The position numbers and the translations under genes are program-made. A model generated the notes under the pieces. That model had not been told where the DNA came from, ran no database searches, and saw nothing but the letters and a program-made list of their open reading frames with translations. From Actinomadura sp. KC216 (GTDB lineage Bacteria; Actinomycetota; Actinomycetes; Streptosporangiales; Streptosporangiaceae), in contig NZ_SMJX01000056.1 in the NCBI RefSeq assembly GCF_004348535.1, forward strand, positions 1 to 36,946: a stretch of 36,946 nt of DNA, given 5' to 3'. Shown here piece by piece: positions 15,043 through 25,110 of the stretch (position 1 is the stretch's first letter; each line of letters starts with the position of its first letter).

Positions 15043-16470
15043 ATGAGCGATCCGCTTGACGAACGTGACATGGCAGGTGAGCCGCTCGCCGTGGTGGCGG
15101 AGGCGGCGGGGCCGTACCTGGACGGGCTGGCGGAGCGTCCCGTCCACGACCGGTCGCGGGACGCGCTCCTGGACGAGCTCGACGGCCCGCTGCCGCTCAA
15201 GGGCGACGGTTCGGTCGCGGCGGTGGAGCGGCTGGTGCGGATAGGGACGGAGGCGGCGACGCATTCGTCCGGCCCGCGGTGCTTCCATTTCGTGGTGGGC
15301 GGGGCGACCCCGGCGGCGATGGCGGGCGACTGGACGACGTCGCTGCTGGACCAGGGCGCGGGCCTGTGGGTCCTGTCGCCGCTGGCCGCGCGGGCGGAGA
15401 CGGTGGTGCTGCGGTGGCTGAAGGAGCTGTTCGGGCTGCCCGCGTCGTTCGGCGGCGTGCTGACCCCGAGCGCGACGCTCGCGCACGTCACGGGCCTGGC
15501 GTGCGCCCGTTCCTGGTGGGCGGAGCGGTACGGGGTGGACGTGACGTCGCGCGGCCTGGCGGGCCTGCCGGTGATGCCGGTGTTCAGCAGCGGGTTGGTG
15601 CACGTCAGCACCCGCAAGGCGCTGCAGATCCTCGGCTGCGGCCGGGACACGCTCCGGACGTTCTCCCGGGACGACACGGGACGGGTCGATCTCGCCGCCA
15701 TGGACGCGGAGCTGGCGCGGGTCGGCGGCCGCGCGGTGATCGTGGCGAATCTCGGCGAGGTCAACACGGGCGGCTCCGATCCGGTCGCCGATCTCGCCGA
15801 TCTCGCGGAGCGGCACGGCGCCTGGCTGCACGTGGACGGCGCGTTCGGCATGTTCGCCGCGCTCTCGCCCCGGACGGCGCATCTCGCGCGGGGCGTGGAA
15901 CGTGCCGATTCGGTGACGGCGGACGGCCACAAGTGGCTGAACGTGCCGTACGAGAGCGGGTTCTCGTTCGTCCGCGACCAGGCGATGCTGACGCGCGCGT
16001 TCGGCGCGTGGGGCGCCTCGTACCTGCCGGACGCCGACGACGAGCGGATCAACTACAACATGCTGGGCCCGGAGTCGTCGCGGCGGGCGCGGGCGCTGCC
16101 GATCTGGGCGACGCTGCGCGCGTACGGCCGGGACGGCTACCGGGCGATGGTGGAGCGGCACCTGGACGTCTCGCGGCATCTGGGCGAGCTGGTCGAGGCG
16201 GCGCCGGACCTGGAGCTGCTGGCGCCGGTGGAGCTGTGCGTCGTGTGCTTCCGGTACCGTCCGGACGGCGTGCCGGAGGGGCGCCTGGACGAGCTGAACG
16301 CGCGCCTGGGCGAGGCGCTGCTCGCGGACGGCCGCGTCTTCGCGGGGACGAGCACGTACCGGGGCATGACGGTGTTCCGGCCCGCGCCGCTGAACTGGCG
16401 GACGACCAAGGCGGACGTGGAGCTGCTGGTGGACGTCCTGCGGGAGCTCGGCCCCGGCCTGACCGGCTGA
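15043..16470 (+). CDS. Group II PLP-dependent decarboxylase family protein
   Basis: This 475-residue fold-type-I PLP enzyme belongs to the aromatic-L-amino-acid/glutamate/2,4-diaminobutyrate decarboxylase family. The cofactor Lys is in DSVTADGHKWLNVPYESG (K297), the PLP-nitrogen Asp is in AWLHVDGAFG (D265), and the ring-stacking His is in SSGLVHVSTRKAL (H187). The N-terminal FHFVVGGATPAAMAGDW and GVLTPSATLAH are in the expected order. It probably decarboxylates an amino acid to an amine, but substrate residues cannot be assigned by eye. Some relatives act as aldehyde synthases. The ATG at 15043 fits the domain start; no strong ribosome-binding site is seen. It is monocistronic, with a terminator shared with the convergent VOC gene. 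Confidence 0.88.
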   Translation: MSDPLDERDMAGEPLAVVAEAAGPYLDGLAERPVHDRSRDALLDELDGPLPLKGDGSVAAVERLVRIGTEAATHSSGPRCFHFVVGGATPAAMAGDWTTSLLDQGAGLWVLSPLAARAETVVLRWLKELFGLPASFGGVLTPSATLAHVTGLACARSWWAERYGVDVTSRGLAGLPVMPVFSSGLVHVSTRKALQILGCGRDTLRTFSRDDTGRVDLAAMDAELARVGGRAVIVANLGEVNTGGSDPVADLADLAERHGAWLHVDGAFGMFAALSPRTAHLARGVERADSVTADGHKWLNVPYESGFSFVRDQAMLTRAFGAWGASYLPDADDERINYNMLGPESSRRARALPIWATLRAYGRDGYRAMVERHLDVSRHLGELVEAAPDLELLAPVELCVVCFRYRPDGVPEGRLDELNARLGEALLADGRVFAGTSTYRGMTVFRPAPLNWRTTKADVELLVDVLRELGPGLTG

Positions 16471-16476
16471 TCGTCC

Positions 16477-16503
16477 GGGGCCGGGGCGCGGCGCCCCGGC
16501 CCC
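16477..16503. terminator. Bidirectional terminator between the decarboxylase and VOC genes
   Basis: GGGGCCGGGGCGC (16477-16489) and GCGCCCCGGCCCC (16491-16503) are perfect inverted complements around one base, so about 11-12 bp with a small loop can form. It lies in the 47-bp gap between two convergent genes. Confidence 0.75.
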
Positions 16504-16517
16504 GCGGCGGGTCCGCG

Positions 16518-16970
16518 TCACGAGACGCAGTCGCCCCAGGACGCGGACTCGTCGAGCTTCTCGAACGGCTGGGTGAGGCTGAACCAGCAGCCGGAGTCGT
16601 CGCGGAAGACGGCCTCGATGCCGTAGGGGCGCTTCTCCGGCGCGTGGACGAACTCGACGCCCTTCGCGGACATCCTCTCGTAGTCGCCCTGGCAGTCGTC
16701 GGTGGTGAACGCCCCGGCGCCGAGGACGCCCTTGGCGATGAGCGCCTTCATGTGCTCGGCGGAGTCGGGGTCCATCGTGGGCGGGCCGGGGACCATCAGC
16801 GCGAGGCTGAGGTCGGGCTGGTCCTTCGCGCCGAGGGTGACCCAGCGCATCCCGCCCTCGCCGAGGGTCATGTCGTCGCGGACCTGCAGGCCGAGCTTCT
16901 CGGTGAAGAACGCCTTGGCCGAGTCCTGGTCGAGGACCCAGACGGTGGCCAGCCCCAGCTTGGTGATCAT
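16518..16970 (-). CDS. VOC-family (glyoxalase/bleomycin-resistance-like) protein
   Basis: This 150-residue protein has two beta-alpha-beta-beta-beta modules typical of the vicinal-oxygen-chelate superfamily: module one around LGLATVWVLDQDSAKAFFTE and MRWVTLGAKDQPDLSLALM, module two around AGAFTTDDCQGDYERMSAKG and YGIEAVFRDDSGCWFSLTQ. Metal ligands are not obvious, so catalytic activity is unproven. The ATG at 16970 is well supported by AAGGAG 8 bp upstream. It lies 137 bp downstream of an AraC-type regulator on the same strand, and three 15-bp direct repeats lie in the gap. VOC proteins paired with a short AraC regulator are common in actinobacteria. The substrate is unknown. Confidence 0.9.
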   Translation of the reverse strand: MITKLGLATVWVLDQDSAKAFFTEKLGLQVRDDMTLGEGGMRWVTLGAKDQPDLSLALMVPGPPTMDPDSAEHMKALIAKGVLGAGAFTTDDCQGDYERMSAKGVEFVHAPEKRPYGIEAVFRDDSGCWFSLTQPFEKLDESASWGDCVS

Positions 16971-17054
16971 TCCGGTGTCTCCTTCGTGACGGGGAACGTG
17001 CCCGTCACACGCTAGGAGGCGGACCGGCGGGCGGCCTTCTCGAAAGTTGCTGTC

Positions 17055-17099
17055 TCTCCAGGTCACCCGGCTCCAGGAGGGTCGGCTTCAGGTCATCCG
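17055..17099. promoter_or_regulatory. Three tandem 15-bp repeats, candidate AraC-type operator
   Basis: Units are TCTCCAGGTCACCCG (17055-17069), GCTCCAGGAGGGTCG (17070-17084) and GCTTCAGGTCATCCG (17085-17099). Units 1 and 3 agree at 12 of 15 positions. They lie between the stop of the AraC-type gene and the VOC start. Direct repeats placed head to tail suit AraC-family monomers; the assignment to the neighbouring regulator is inference. Confidence 0.5.
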
Positions 17100-17107
17100 G
17101 CCGGGCG

Positions 17108-17530
17108 TCACCGGTCCTTGCGGAAGCCGCCCGCCCAGAACAGCACGAAGCAGCCGGGGATCGCGGACGAGTCGGTGGCGCGGGCGCGGCGGCGGAACTC
17201 GGTCGGCGTCATCCCGAGCTCCTGCTTGAAGCGGGTGCAGAACGAGCCGAGGCTGGTGAAGCCGACCAGCATGCATATCTCGGTGACGGTCAGGTTGGCG
17301 GTGCGCAGCAGGTCCTGGGCGCGCTCGATGCGGCGCCGCGCCAGGTACCGGCCCGGCGTCTCGCCGTAGACGTCGTGGAACAGCCGGACGAAGTGGTACC
17401 GCGAGTAGCCGGCGCGGGCGGCGACGGCGGCGACGTCCAGGGGCTCGGCCCAGTCGCGGTCCATGGCGTCCCTGGCCAGCCTCATGCGGCGGAGCAGCTC
17501 GGTGTCCAGGGCGGGCGTCGTGCTTGCCAT
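17108..17530 (-). CDS. Short AraC-family transcriptional regulator
   Basis: This 140-residue protein consists of little more than the AraC DNA-binding domain. The first helix-turn-helix is LDVAAVAARAGYSRYHFVRLF (about 38-58), the linker helix is GRYLARRRIERAQDLLR, and the second is TVTEICMLVGFTSLGSFCTRF with the family's FKQELGMTPTEFRRR. A C-terminal tail IPGCFVLFWAGG is seen in regulators paired with VOC genes. No ligand domain is present, so it may sense through the tail or a partner. The start is taken at ATG 17530; an in-frame upstream ATG at 17548 would add six residues. It is followed on the same strand by the VOC gene. Confidence 0.92.
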   Translation of the reverse strand: MASTTPALDTELLRRMRLARDAMDRDWAEPLDVAAVAARAGYSRYHFVRLFHDVYGETPGRYLARRRIERAQDLLRTANLTVTEICMLVGFTSLGSFCTRFKQELGMTPTEFRRRARATDSSAIPGCFVLFWAGGFRKDR

Positions 17531-17556
17531 GCCCCGATGCTGGCACATCCCGCGCA

Positions 17557-17602
17557 GGAGAGGGGCCCTGGAGGCGTGCGGGCGCCTCCAGAACCCCTCT
17601 CC
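17557..17602 (-). terminator. Terminator of gltBD
   Basis: A long hairpin starts 14 bp past the gltD stop: GGAGAGGGG (17557-17565) with CCCCTCTCC (17594-17602), a 2x2 internal loop, then CTGGAGGCG (17568-17576) with CGCCTCCAG (17583-17591) and a 6-nt loop. It separates gltBD from the AraC-type gene on the same strand. Confidence 0.8.
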
Positions 17603-17615
17603 TTCGATCAGGCGG

Positions 17616-19079
17616 TCAGGCGATCGGGCGGGCGGTCGGCGGGATCGGGTACGGCAGCGACGTGCGGCCGGTGAGGTAGGCGTCGACGCCGCGGGCGGCG
17701 GCGCGGCCCTCCGCGATGGCCCACACGATGAGGGACTGGCCGCGGCCCATGTCCCCGGCGGCGAACACGCCGTCCACCGACGTCTTGTAGTCGCCGTCGC
17801 GGACCACGTTGCCGCGCTGGTCGAGGTCCACGCCGAGCTGGTCGAGGAGGCCCTCGCGCTGCGGGCCGAGGAAGCCCATGGCGAGGGTGACGAGCTCGGC
17901 GGGGATCTCCCGCTCGGTGCCCTCGACCGGCTTGAACCGGGTGTCCGGGCCGCCGACCTCCACGAGCCTCAACGCGCGGACGTTGCCGTCCCCGTCGCCG
18001 ACGAACTCGGTGGTGGACACGGCGTAGACGCGGTCGCCGCCCAGGTCGGCGAGCTCCTCGTGGGCGCTCTCCATCTTGAACAGCATCGGGTACGTCGGCC
18101 ACGGCTGCGCGTCCGGGCGCGACTCCGGCGGCCGCGGCATGATCTCCAGCTGGGTGACCGACGCGGCGCCCTGCCGGATCGCGGTGCCGACGCAGTCCGC
18201 GCCGGTGTCGCCGCCGCCGATGACCACGACGTGCTTGCCCTTCGCGGAGATCGGCGACTCGTCGTAGTCGCCCTCCTGCGCCCGGTTGGACGGCGGCAGG
18301 TACTCCATCGCCTGGTAGACGCCGTTCAGTTCGCGTCCGGGGACGGGCAGGTCGCGCCAGGCGGTGGCGCCGCCCGCGAGGACGACGGCGTCGTGCCCGG
18401 CGCGCAGGTCGTCGGCGGTGACGTCGACGCCCACGTTCACCGAGGTCTTGAAGACGGTGCCCTCGGCGCGCATTTGGTCGAGGCGCCGGTCGAGGTGCCG
18501 CTTCTCCATCTTGAACTCGGGGATGCCGTAGCGGAGCAGGCCGCCGACGCGGTCGGCGCGCTCGTACACGGTGACGTCGTGCCCGGCGCGGGTGAGCTGC
18601 TGCGCGGCGGCGAGGCCCGCGGGCCCCGAGCCGACGACCGCGACCGTCTTGCCGGTCTTCACGGTGGGCGGCTGCGGGCGCACCCAGCCCTCCGCGAACG
18701 CCCGGTCGATGATCTCGACCTCGACCCGCTTGATCGTCACCGGGTCCTGGTTGATGCCGAGGACGCAGGCGCTCTCGCACGGGGCGGGGCACAGCCTCCC
18801 GGTGAACTCCGGGAAGTTGTTGGTGGCGTGGAGCCGCTCGACCGCCTCGTGCCAGTCCTTGCGGTAGACGAGGTCGTTCCACTCGGGGATGAGGTTGCCG
18901 AGCGGGCAGCCCTGGTGGCAGAACGGGACGCCGCAGTCCATGCAGCGGCTCGCCTGCTTCTCGAGGCGGTCGCGGCCGAAGTCCTCGTAGACCTCGGACC
19001 AGCTGCGGATCCGCACGTCGACCGGGCGGCGCTTCGGGAGCTCCCGCCGGACGGTCAGAAAACCCTTCGGGTCGGCCAT
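17616..19079 (-). CDS. gltD: Glutamate synthase small (beta) subunit
   Basis: This NADPH-dependent electron-input subunit of GOGAT feeds electrons to GltB for making two glutamates from glutamine and 2-oxoglutarate. The 487-residue protein has the N-terminal iron-sulfur region [17 protein letters not shown] (Cys 46, 49, 54, 58) and CPAPCESAC (Cys 97, 101, 105), which together hold two 4Fe-4S clusters. The FAD-binding motif is [15 protein letters not shown] (about 149-163) and the NADPH-binding motif is [15 protein letters not shown]. The C-terminal [20 protein letters not shown] closes the FAD site. It follows gltB by 18 bp, so they form one operon, and it is ended by a strong hairpin. Confidence 0.97.
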   Translation of the reverse strand: MADPKGFLTVRRELPKRRPVDVRIRSWSEVYEDFGRDRLEKQASRCMDCGVPFCHQGCPLGNLIPEWNDLVYRKDWHEAVERLHATNNFPEFTGRLCPAPCESACVLGINQDPVTIKRVEVEIIDRAFAEGWVRPQPPTVKTGKTVAVVGSGPAGLAAAQQLTRAGHDVTVYERADRVGGLLRYGIPEFKMEKRHLDRRLDQMRAEGTVFKTSVNVGVDVTADDLRAGHDAVVLAGGATAWRDLPVPGRELNGVYQAMEYLPPSNRAQEGDYDESPISAKGKHVVVIGGGDTGADCVGTAIRQGAASVTQLEIMPRPPESRPDAQPWPTYPMLFKMESAHEELADLGGDRVYAVSTTEFVGDGDGNVRALRLVEVGGPDTRFKPVEGTEREIPAELVTLAMGFLGPQREGLLDQLGVDLDQRGNVVRDGDYKTSVDGVFAAGDMGRGQSLIVWAIAEGRAAARGVDAYLTGRTSLPYPIPPTARPIA

Positions 19080-19097
19080 TGAAGGAGTCCCCCTCTC

Positions 19098-22000
19098 TCA
19101 GCTCTGCGCGGCGGCCATGACGGCCTCGTCCACGTCGCGTCCCTCGGCCTCGGCCTGGGCCATGGCGTCCAGGACGCGCCGGTAGTCACGCGGCATGATC
19201 TTGGTGAAGCGGGCGGTGGCGGCGTCCCAGTCGTCCAGGAGGCCGCGGGCGACGGCGGAGCCGGTCTCGTCCAGGTGCCGCTCGACGAGCGCGTGGAGGA
19301 ACTCCACGTCGGCGGAGTCGAGCGGTTCCAGGTCGACCATCTCGGTGTTGACCCGCTCGGGCACGAGGTCCAGGACGTAGGCGATGCCGCCGGACATGCC
19401 GGCCGCGAGGTTGCGTCCCGTCCGGCCGAGGATGACGGCGCGGCCGCCGGTCATGTACTCGCAGGCGTGGTCGCCGACGCCCTCCACGACGGCGGTGGCG
19501 CCGGAGTTGCGGACGCAGAACCGCTCGCCGACGATCCCGCGCGCGAACAGCTCGCCGGACGTCGCGCCGTACAGGATGACGTTGCCGCCGATGATCTGCT
19601 CCTCGGCCGCGAACCCGGCGTCGGCGGCGGGGCGCAGCGTCAGCCGCCCCCCGGACAGGCCCTTGCCGACGTAGTCGTTGGCGTCGCCGACCAGCCGCAG
19701 CGTGATCCCGCGCGGCACGAACGCGCCGAACGAGTTGCCCGCCGAGCCGGTGAAGACGACGTCGATCGTGTCGTCGGGCAGGCCCGCCCCGCCGTGCCGT
19801 CTCGTGATCTCGTGGCCGAGCATGGTGCCGACCGTCCGGTTGACGTTGCGGATCGGCAGCTCCAGCGTCACCTTGTCGCCGTACGCGATCGCGCCCTCCG
19901 ACAGCTGCATCAGCGTGTTGTCGAGGGCCTTCTCCAGGCCGTGGTCCTGGACGGTGGTGCGGTGCAGCGCGGCGCCGTCCGGGAGTTCCGGCGTGTGCAG
20001 GATCGGGGCGAGGTCCAGGCCGGACGCCTTCCAGTGCTCGACCGCCTCGCGGGTGTCGATCATCTCGACGTGCCCGACGGCCTCGTCCAGCGACCGGAAC
20101 CCGAGCGCCGCCAGGTACTCGCGGACCTCCTCGGCGACGAACTCGAAGAAGTTGACGACGAACTCCGGCTTGCCCGCGAACCGCTGCCGCAGGACGGGGT
20201 TCTGCGTCGCGACGCCGACCGGGCAGGTGTCGAGGTGGCAGACCCGCATCATGATGCAGCCCGACACGACCAGCGGCGCGGTCGCGAAGCCGTACTCCTC
20301 GGCGCCGAGCAGCGCGGCGATGACGACGTCCCGGCCGGTCTTCATCTGCCCGTCGGTCTGCACGACGATCCGGTCGCGGAGCCCGTTCAGCAGCAGCGTC
20401 TGCTGCGTCTCGGCGAGGCCCAGCTCCCACGGCGCGCCCGCGTGCTTCAGCGACGTCAGCGGCGACGCGCCGGTGCCGCCGTCATGCCCGGAGATCAGCA
20501 CGACGTCGGCGTGCGCCTTGGACACCCCGGCCGCGACCGTCCCGACCCCGACCTCCGCGACGAGCTTGACGTGCACGCGCGCCGACGGGTTGGCGTTCTT
20601 CAGGTCGTGGATGAGCTGCGCGAGGTCCTCGATGGAGTAGATGTCGTGGTGCGGCGGCGGCGAGATGAGGCCGACGCCGGGCGTGGAGTGCCGGGTCTTG
20701 GCGATCCACGGGTACACCTTGTGGCCGGGCAGCTGGCCGCCCTCGCCGGGCTTGGCGCCCTGCGCCATCTTGATCTGGATGTCGTCGGAGTTGGTCAGGT
20801 ACTCGGAGGTGACCCCGAACCGGCCCGACGCGACCTGCTTGATCGCGCTGCGGCGCAGGTCGCCGTTCTCGTCGGGGGTGAAGCGGGACGGGTCCTCGCC
20901 GCCCTCGCCGGTGTTGGACTTGCCGCCGAGGCGGTTCATCGCGATCGCGAGGGTCTCGTGCGCCTCCGCGGAGATCGACCCGTACGACATCGCGCCGGTG
21001 GAGAACCGCTTCACGATCTCCGATACGGGCTCGACCTCGTCCAGCGGGACGGGCTCGCGCTCGCCCTCCTTCAGCCGGAACAGGCCGCGGAGCGTCATCA
21101 GCTTCTCCGCCTGCGAGTCGACCTTGGAGGTGTACTCCTTGAAGATCTCGTAGCGGCGGGTGCGGGTGGCGTGCTGGAGCTTGAACACCGTGTCCGGGTT
21201 GAACAGGTGCGGCTCGCCCTCGCGGCGCCACTGGTACTCGCCGCCGACGTCGAGCGTGCGGTGCGCGAGGTCGTTGCCGCCCGGCGGGTAGGCGCGGGCG
21301 TGCCGCTCGGCGGCCTCGCGGGCCAGCACGTCGAACCCGACGCCGCCGAGCCGGGACGTGGTGCCGGTGAAGCAGCGCGACACGACGTCCTCGCCGAGGC
21401 CGATCGCCTCGAAGATCTGCGCGCCGGTGTAGGACGCGACCGTCGACACGCCCATCTTCGACATGATCTTCAGGACGCCCTTGCCGTACGCCTTCACCAG
21501 GTTCCGGACGGCCTTCCCGGCGTCCAGTCCCTCGATGGCGCCGCCGCGGACGAGGTCCTCGACGGTCTCGATCGCCAGGTACGGGTTGATCGCGGACGCG
21601 CCGTACCCGATCAGCAGCGCCATGTGGTGGCACTCGCGGGCCTCGCCCGTCTCGATCACCAGGCCGACGCGGGTGCGGGTCTTCTCCCTGATCAGATGGT
21701 GGTGCACGGCGCCGGTCAGCAGCAGCGACGGGATCGCGGCGCGGGCGGAGTCGGCGCCGCGGTCCGACAGCACGATGATGCGGGCGCCGGCGTCGATGGC
21801 CCGGCTGACCTCGGAGTTGATCTCCTCCAGGCGGGCCTCCAGCGCCGCTCCCCCGCCGGCGACGTCGTACAGGCCGTGCACGACGTGGGCGTGCAGGTGC
21901 GGCAGCGACCCCTCGTCGTCGATGTGGATGATCTTGGAGAGCTCGTCGTTGTCCAGGATCGGGGTGGGCAGGACGAGACGCCGGCACGAGTCCGGGCCCG

Positions 22001-23690
22001 GCTCCAGGAGGTTGCCCTCCGGGCCGAGCGTGGACTGCAGCGAGGTGACGAGCTCCTCGCGGATCGCGTCCAGCGGCGGGTTCGTGACCTGCGCGAACAG
22101 CTGCTTGAAGTAGTCGAACAGCAGCCGCGGGCGCTCCGACAGCACGGCGATCGGGGTGTCGGTGCCCATGGAGCCGATCGGCTCGGCGCCGGTCCGCGCC
22201 ATCGGCGTCAGGATGATCCGCTGCTCTTCGAGCGTGTACCCGAACGTCTGCTGCCGCTTGACGAGCGTGTCGTGCGTCGGGATCTCCCGCTCGCGCTGCG
22301 GCAGCTCCTCGAACCGGACGAGGCCCTCGTGCAGCCACTGCCCGTACGGGTGCTCGGCGGCCAGCTCGGCCTTGACCTCGTCGTCCTCGACGATCCGCCC
22401 GGCGGCGGTGTCCACGAGGAAGATCTTGCCGGGCTGCAGCCGCCCCTTCCGGACGACGTCGGCGGCGGGGATGTCGAGCACGCCCGCCTCGCTGGCCAGC
22501 ACGACCAGCCCGTCGCGGGTCACCCAGTACCGGCCGGGACGCAGCCCGTTGCGGTCCAGGACGGCGCCGACGACGGTGCCGTCGGTGAAGCTGACGCTGG
22601 CGGGGCCGTCCCACGCCTCCATCAGCGTGGAGTGGAACTCGTAGAAGGCGCGGCGCTCCGCGTCCATCTCGGTGTGGTTCTCCCACGCCTCCGGGATCAT
22701 CATCAGCACCGCGTGCGGCAGCGACCGGCCGCCGAGGTGCAGCAGCTCCAGGCACTCGTCGAACGACGCGGTGTCGCTCGCCTCGATGTCGATCACCGGG
22801 AAGATCCGGGACAGGTCGCCGGGCAGCAGGTCGGACTTCAGCAGCGCCTCGCGGGCCCGCATCCAGTTCCGGTTGCCCTTCACCGTGTTGATCTCGCCGT
22901 TGTGCGCGATGAACCGGTACGGGTGGGCCAGCTCCCAGGCCGGGAACGTGTTGGTCGAGAACCGGGAGTGGACCAGTGCGATCGCGCTGGTGAAGCGGCG
23001 GTCCGACAGGTCGGGGAAGAACGGCTCCAGCTGCGGCGTCGTCAGCATGCCCTTGTAGACGATCGTCCGGCTGGACAGGCTGGGGAAGTAGACGTTGACG
23101 TCCTGCTCGGCGCGCTCGCGCATGCAGAACACGGCGCGGTCGAGCTCCAGAGCGGTCCTGCCCTCGTGCGGGCCGCCGGCGGCGGGCGCCACGAACAGCT
23201 GGGCGAACCGGGGCATGACGCGGCGGGCGGCCGGGCCGGTGAAGTCGGGGTCGTGCGGGAGCTCGCGCCACCCGAGGACCGTCAGGCCCTCCTCGGCGCA
23301 CAGCGTCTCGACGTGGGCGGTCACGGCGGCGCGCTCGTCGCCGTCCTGCGGGAGGAACGCGATGCCGGCGGCGTACGCGCCGGGCTCGGGGAGCGGGAAG
23401 TCGCAGACCTCGCGGAAGAACGCGTGCGGGAGCTGGACGAGGATGCCGACGCCGTCGCCGTCGTCCGGCTCGGCGCCCACCGCCCCGCGGTGGTCGAGGT
23501 TCTTCAGGACGGTCAGCGCCTTCTGCACGATCTCGTGGCTCGTGCGGCCGTGCAGGTCGGCGACCATGCCGACGCCGCAGGCGTCGTGCTCGTTCGCGGG
23601 GTCGTACAGTCCCTGGGCGGGGGGCCGTCCCGTCGGTGCGGGTCCGGTGCCGGGCTCGCGGCCGGCGGGTGTGAGGGCAGCAGCAGCCAT
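19098..23690 (-). CDS. gltB: Glutamate synthase large (alpha) subunit
   Basis: This 1530-residue subunit does the chemistry of GOGAT. A short propeptide ends before the N-terminal nucleophile Cys at about 38 ([16 protein letters not shown]), which starts the glutamine-amidotransferase domain. The central domain follows, then the FMN/2-oxoglutarate-binding domain with [17 protein letters not shown], and the 3Fe-4S site [19 protein letters not shown] near 1147. The C-terminal beta-helix repeats are rich in Gly ([28 protein letters not shown]). Length is normal. The ATG at 23690 follows GGAGGG about 6 bp upstream. It is the first gene of gltBD. A near-perfect DasR-type palindrome lies 163-178 bp upstream, so expression may respond to aminosugar state. 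Confidence 0.98.
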   Translation of the reverse strand: MAAAALTPAGREPGTGPAPTGRPPAQGLYDPANEHDACGVGMVADLHGRTSHEIVQKALTVLKNLDHRGAVGAEPDDGDGVGILVQLPHAFFREVCDFPLPEPGAYAAGIAFLPQDGDERAAVTAHVETLCAEEGLTVLGWRELPHDPDFTGPAARRVMPRFAQLFVAPAAGGPHEGRTALELDRAVFCMRERAEQDVNVYFPSLSSRTIVYKGMLTTPQLEPFFPDLSDRRFTSAIALVHSRFSTNTFPAWELAHPYRFIAHNGEINTVKGNRNWMRAREALLKSDLLPGDLSRIFPVIDIEASDTASFDECLELLHLGGRSLPHAVLMMIPEAWENHTEMDAERRAFYEFHSTLMEAWDGPASVSFTDGTVVGAVLDRNGLRPGRYWVTRDGLVVLASEAGVLDIPAADVVRKGRLQPGKIFLVDTAAGRIVEDDEVKAELAAEHPYGQWLHEGLVRFEELPQREREIPTHDTLVKRQQTFGYTLEEQRIILTPMARTGAEPIGSMGTDTPIAVLSERPRLLFDYFKQLFAQVTNPPLDAIREELVTSLQSTLGPEGNLLEPGPDSCRRLVLPTPILDNDELSKIIHIDDEGSLPHLHAHVVHGLYDVAGGGAALEARLEEINSEVSRAIDAGARIIVLSDRGADSARAAIPSLLLTGAVHHHLIREKTRTRVGLVIETGEARECHHMALLIGYGASAINPYLAIETVEDLVRGGAIEGLDAGKAVRNLVKAYGKGVLKIMSKMGVSTVASYTGAQIFEAIGLGEDVVSRCFTGTTSRLGGVGFDVLAREAAERHARAYPPGGNDLAHRTLDVGGEYQWRREGEPHLFNPDTVFKLQHATRTRRYEIFKEYTSKVDSQAEKLMTLRGLFRLKEGEREPVPLDEVEPVSEIVKRFSTGAMSYGSISAEAHETLAIAMNRLGGKSNTGEGGEDPSRFTPDENGDLRRSAIKQVASGRFGVTSEYLTNSDDIQIKMAQGAKPGEGGQLPGHKVYPWIAKTRHSTPGVGLISPPPHHDIYSIEDLAQLIHDLKNANPSARVHVKLVAEVGVGTVAAGVSKAHADVVLISGHDGGTGASPLTSLKHAGAPWELGLAETQQTLLLNGLRDRIVVQTDGQMKTGRDVVIAALLGAEEYGFATAPLVVSGCIMMRVCHLDTCPVGVATQNPVLRQRFAGKPEFVVNFFEFVAEEVREYLAALGFRSLDEAVGHVEMIDTREAVEHWKASGLDLAPILHTPELPDGAALHRTTVQDHGLEKALDNTLMQLSEGAIAYGDKVTLELPIRNVNRTVGTMLGHEITRRHGGAGLPDDTIDVVFTGSAGNSFGAFVPRGITLRLVGDANDYVGKGLSGGRLTLRPAADAGFAAEEQIIGGNVILYGATSGELFARGIVGERFCVRNSGATAVVEGVGDHACEYMTGGRAVILGRTGRNLAAGMSGGIAYVLDLVPERVNTEMVDLEPLDSADVEFLHALVERHLDETGSAVARGLLDDWDAATARFTKIMPRDYRRVLDAMAQAEAEGRDVDEAVMAAAQS

Positions 23691-23941
23691 GAAACCCTCC
23701 GTCGTCGTCTTGTCACTGCTTCTGTGTCAGTGCAGGCTCGGGACGACGTTGGCCCTGCTGCGGTGGGATGACATTACATCACTGCCGGGATCATGCCCGA
23801 AGGCACCAGATCGCGAAACTTCCGGACCCCGATCGGCCGTGCGTCATCTCACAGTGGTTTAGACCAGTTTACCGTTTCGTGCCCTGGGCGCACGGCGCTG
23901 ACCTCGGTGAGCATCGTCACCGGCGCACCGGGTTTACGGCG
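23691..23941. promoter_or_regulatory. gltBD upstream region
   Basis: This 251-bp gap upstream of gltB holds a DasR-like site (23853-23868) and a short inverted repeat CACTG/CAGTG (about 23715-23733) near the start codon. I could not define -35/-10 hexamers with confidence, and I see neither a full GlnR box nor a glutamine riboswitch. Confidence 0.4.
23853..23868. promoter_or_regulatory. DasR-responsive element (dre)-like site upstream of gltB
   Basis: AGTGGTTTAGACCAGT matches the known Streptomyces dre consensus A(C/G)TGGTCTAGACCA(C/G)T at 15 of 16 positions, the exception being T for C at position 7. It is 163-178 bp upstream of the gltB start. DasR control of nitrogen genes is known in other actinobacteria; its action here is inferred. 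Confidence 0.6.
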
Positions 23942-24997
23942 TCAGTTGGACGCGCGGGCGGCGCGGCCGAGCACCGCCGGGGCCTTGCCGCCCTCGATCA
24001 GCAGGGACAGCAGGGTCTCGTCCTTCTCGTCGCCCTTGCCGTCCAGGCGCTGCGCCCACGTGACCACGGCGAAGTGGCCCATGGCGAGGCCGCGCGCCAT
24101 CCCGAACCCGTGCCCGAACCCGTCCAGCGGGGCGGGCGCCTCCAGCGGCCGGACGAACCCGCCGCCGAGCGTCTTCTCCAGCGTCGCGACGAACCGGTCC
24201 GCGTCCGCCGTCCCGGCCAGGTTGAACACGGCGACGGCGAGCGCGTAGCCGCTCCCGGTGTCGGAGTAGATCCCGCGTGCCGCCTGCGTGCAGCCGCCCT
24301 TGCCCAGGACGTCGCCGACGGTCGCGCCCCACACGGCGGCGGCGCAGTCGGCGTCCAGGCGCTTGGCGCGCAGCTTCATCTTGACGTCGGCGTCGTCGGG
24401 GATGGTCAGCGTCGTGGCCGAGGGCGGGAACGCCTCCTCGATCGTCAGCGGTTTGGCGTCCGCGCTCCGGGAGGCGATGCCCGCGTACGCCGACGTCGAC
24501 GGCGAGTTCGAGTAGGACACCGGCGAGAGGCCGTTCCCGGCGGGCTTCCCGATCCGCACGCTCGTCGTGTCGCGGCTCGGGGCGTCCTCCCCGCCGCTCA
24601 GGGCGACCACGGCCCCCGTCCCGAGCAGGACGATCAGGCCGAGGAGGGCGGCCGCGCCGAAGTACATCTTCGGCCCGAACCCGCCCGGACTCCCCTTGCG
24701 GGCCTCGGGCACGCCGTCACGCCGGACCGGCCCGCCGGCGCGTGCCTTCTTCGACCCGCCGCCGCGCGCCTTCCGCTTCGGCGCGGCGTCGCGGCGGTCG
24801 CCGGGGCGCGGGGGCGGGACGTGCCCGGACGCGTCCCGGTACCCGGGCGCCTCGTCCTCGAACGGCGCGCGCGGCTGCGGCGGAGCCGGACGGTCCGGAC
24901 GCTGCGGACGGCGTGCCGGGGGGCGCGGGCGGGGCGCGCCGGCCCGGCCCGGGGCCGTCCTGCGCGGGGCGGACCGCCCGCGGCCCTGGCGGTTCAC
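23942..24997 (-). CDS. Membrane-anchored protein of unknown function (paralogue 1)
   Basis: I do not recognise a named family. The 351-residue protein has about 110 basic, Pro/Arg-rich, probably disordered cytoplasmic residues, then one hydrophobic helix (MYFGAAALLGLIVLLGTGAV), then an extracellular domain of about 200 residues. The outer domain has a Cys pair in DADCAAAVWGATVGDVLGKG and GGCTQAARGIYSD. The neighbouring gene (25111-25965) shares this pattern (C...WGA...DL.K.GC.Q.AR..Y), so they are paralogues. The GTG at 24997 is chosen because GGAGGG lies 7 bp upstream; another GTG 15 codons earlier lacks such a site. The Cys pair may form a disulfide made by the Dsb/VKOR proteins encoded nearby; this is inference. 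Confidence 0.75.
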   Translation of the reverse strand: MNRQGRGRSAPRRTAPGRAGAPRPRPPARRPQRPDRPAPPQPRAPFEDEAPGYRDASGHVPPPRPGDRRDAAPKRKARGGGSKKARAGGPVRRDGVPEARKGSPGGFGPKMYFGAAALLGLIVLLGTGAVVALSGGEDAPSRDTTSVRIGKPAGNGLSPVSYSNSPSTSAYAGIASRSADAKPLTIEEAFPPSATTLTIPDDADVKMKLRAKRLDADCAAAVWGATVGDVLGKGGCTQAARGIYSDTGSGYALAVAVFNLAGTADADRFVATLEKTLGGGFVRPLEAPAPLDGFGHGFGMARGLAMGHFAVVTWAQRLDGKGDEKDETLLSLLIEGGKAPAVLGRAARASN

Positions 24998-25110
24998 CGG
25001 TGCCCTCCGGGGTCCGCCGCGGCGGTGCTCATCGGATTCCACGGTTCATCGGGTCCACGACCGCGCAGACTACTGCCCGGCGGCCGGTGACACGCCCGCG
25101 CGCGGCCGGA

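Noticed and set aside
19275..23771. A 1498-codon plus-strand frame antisense to gltB
   Set aside because: It is a shadow of gltB in GC-rich DNA, with low-complexity Arg/Asp/Val/Leu composition and no motifs.
23691..23941. Glutamine riboswitch or full GlnR box upstream of gltB
   Set aside because: I could not find the conserved core of the riboswitch or paired GTNAC/GAAAC units.
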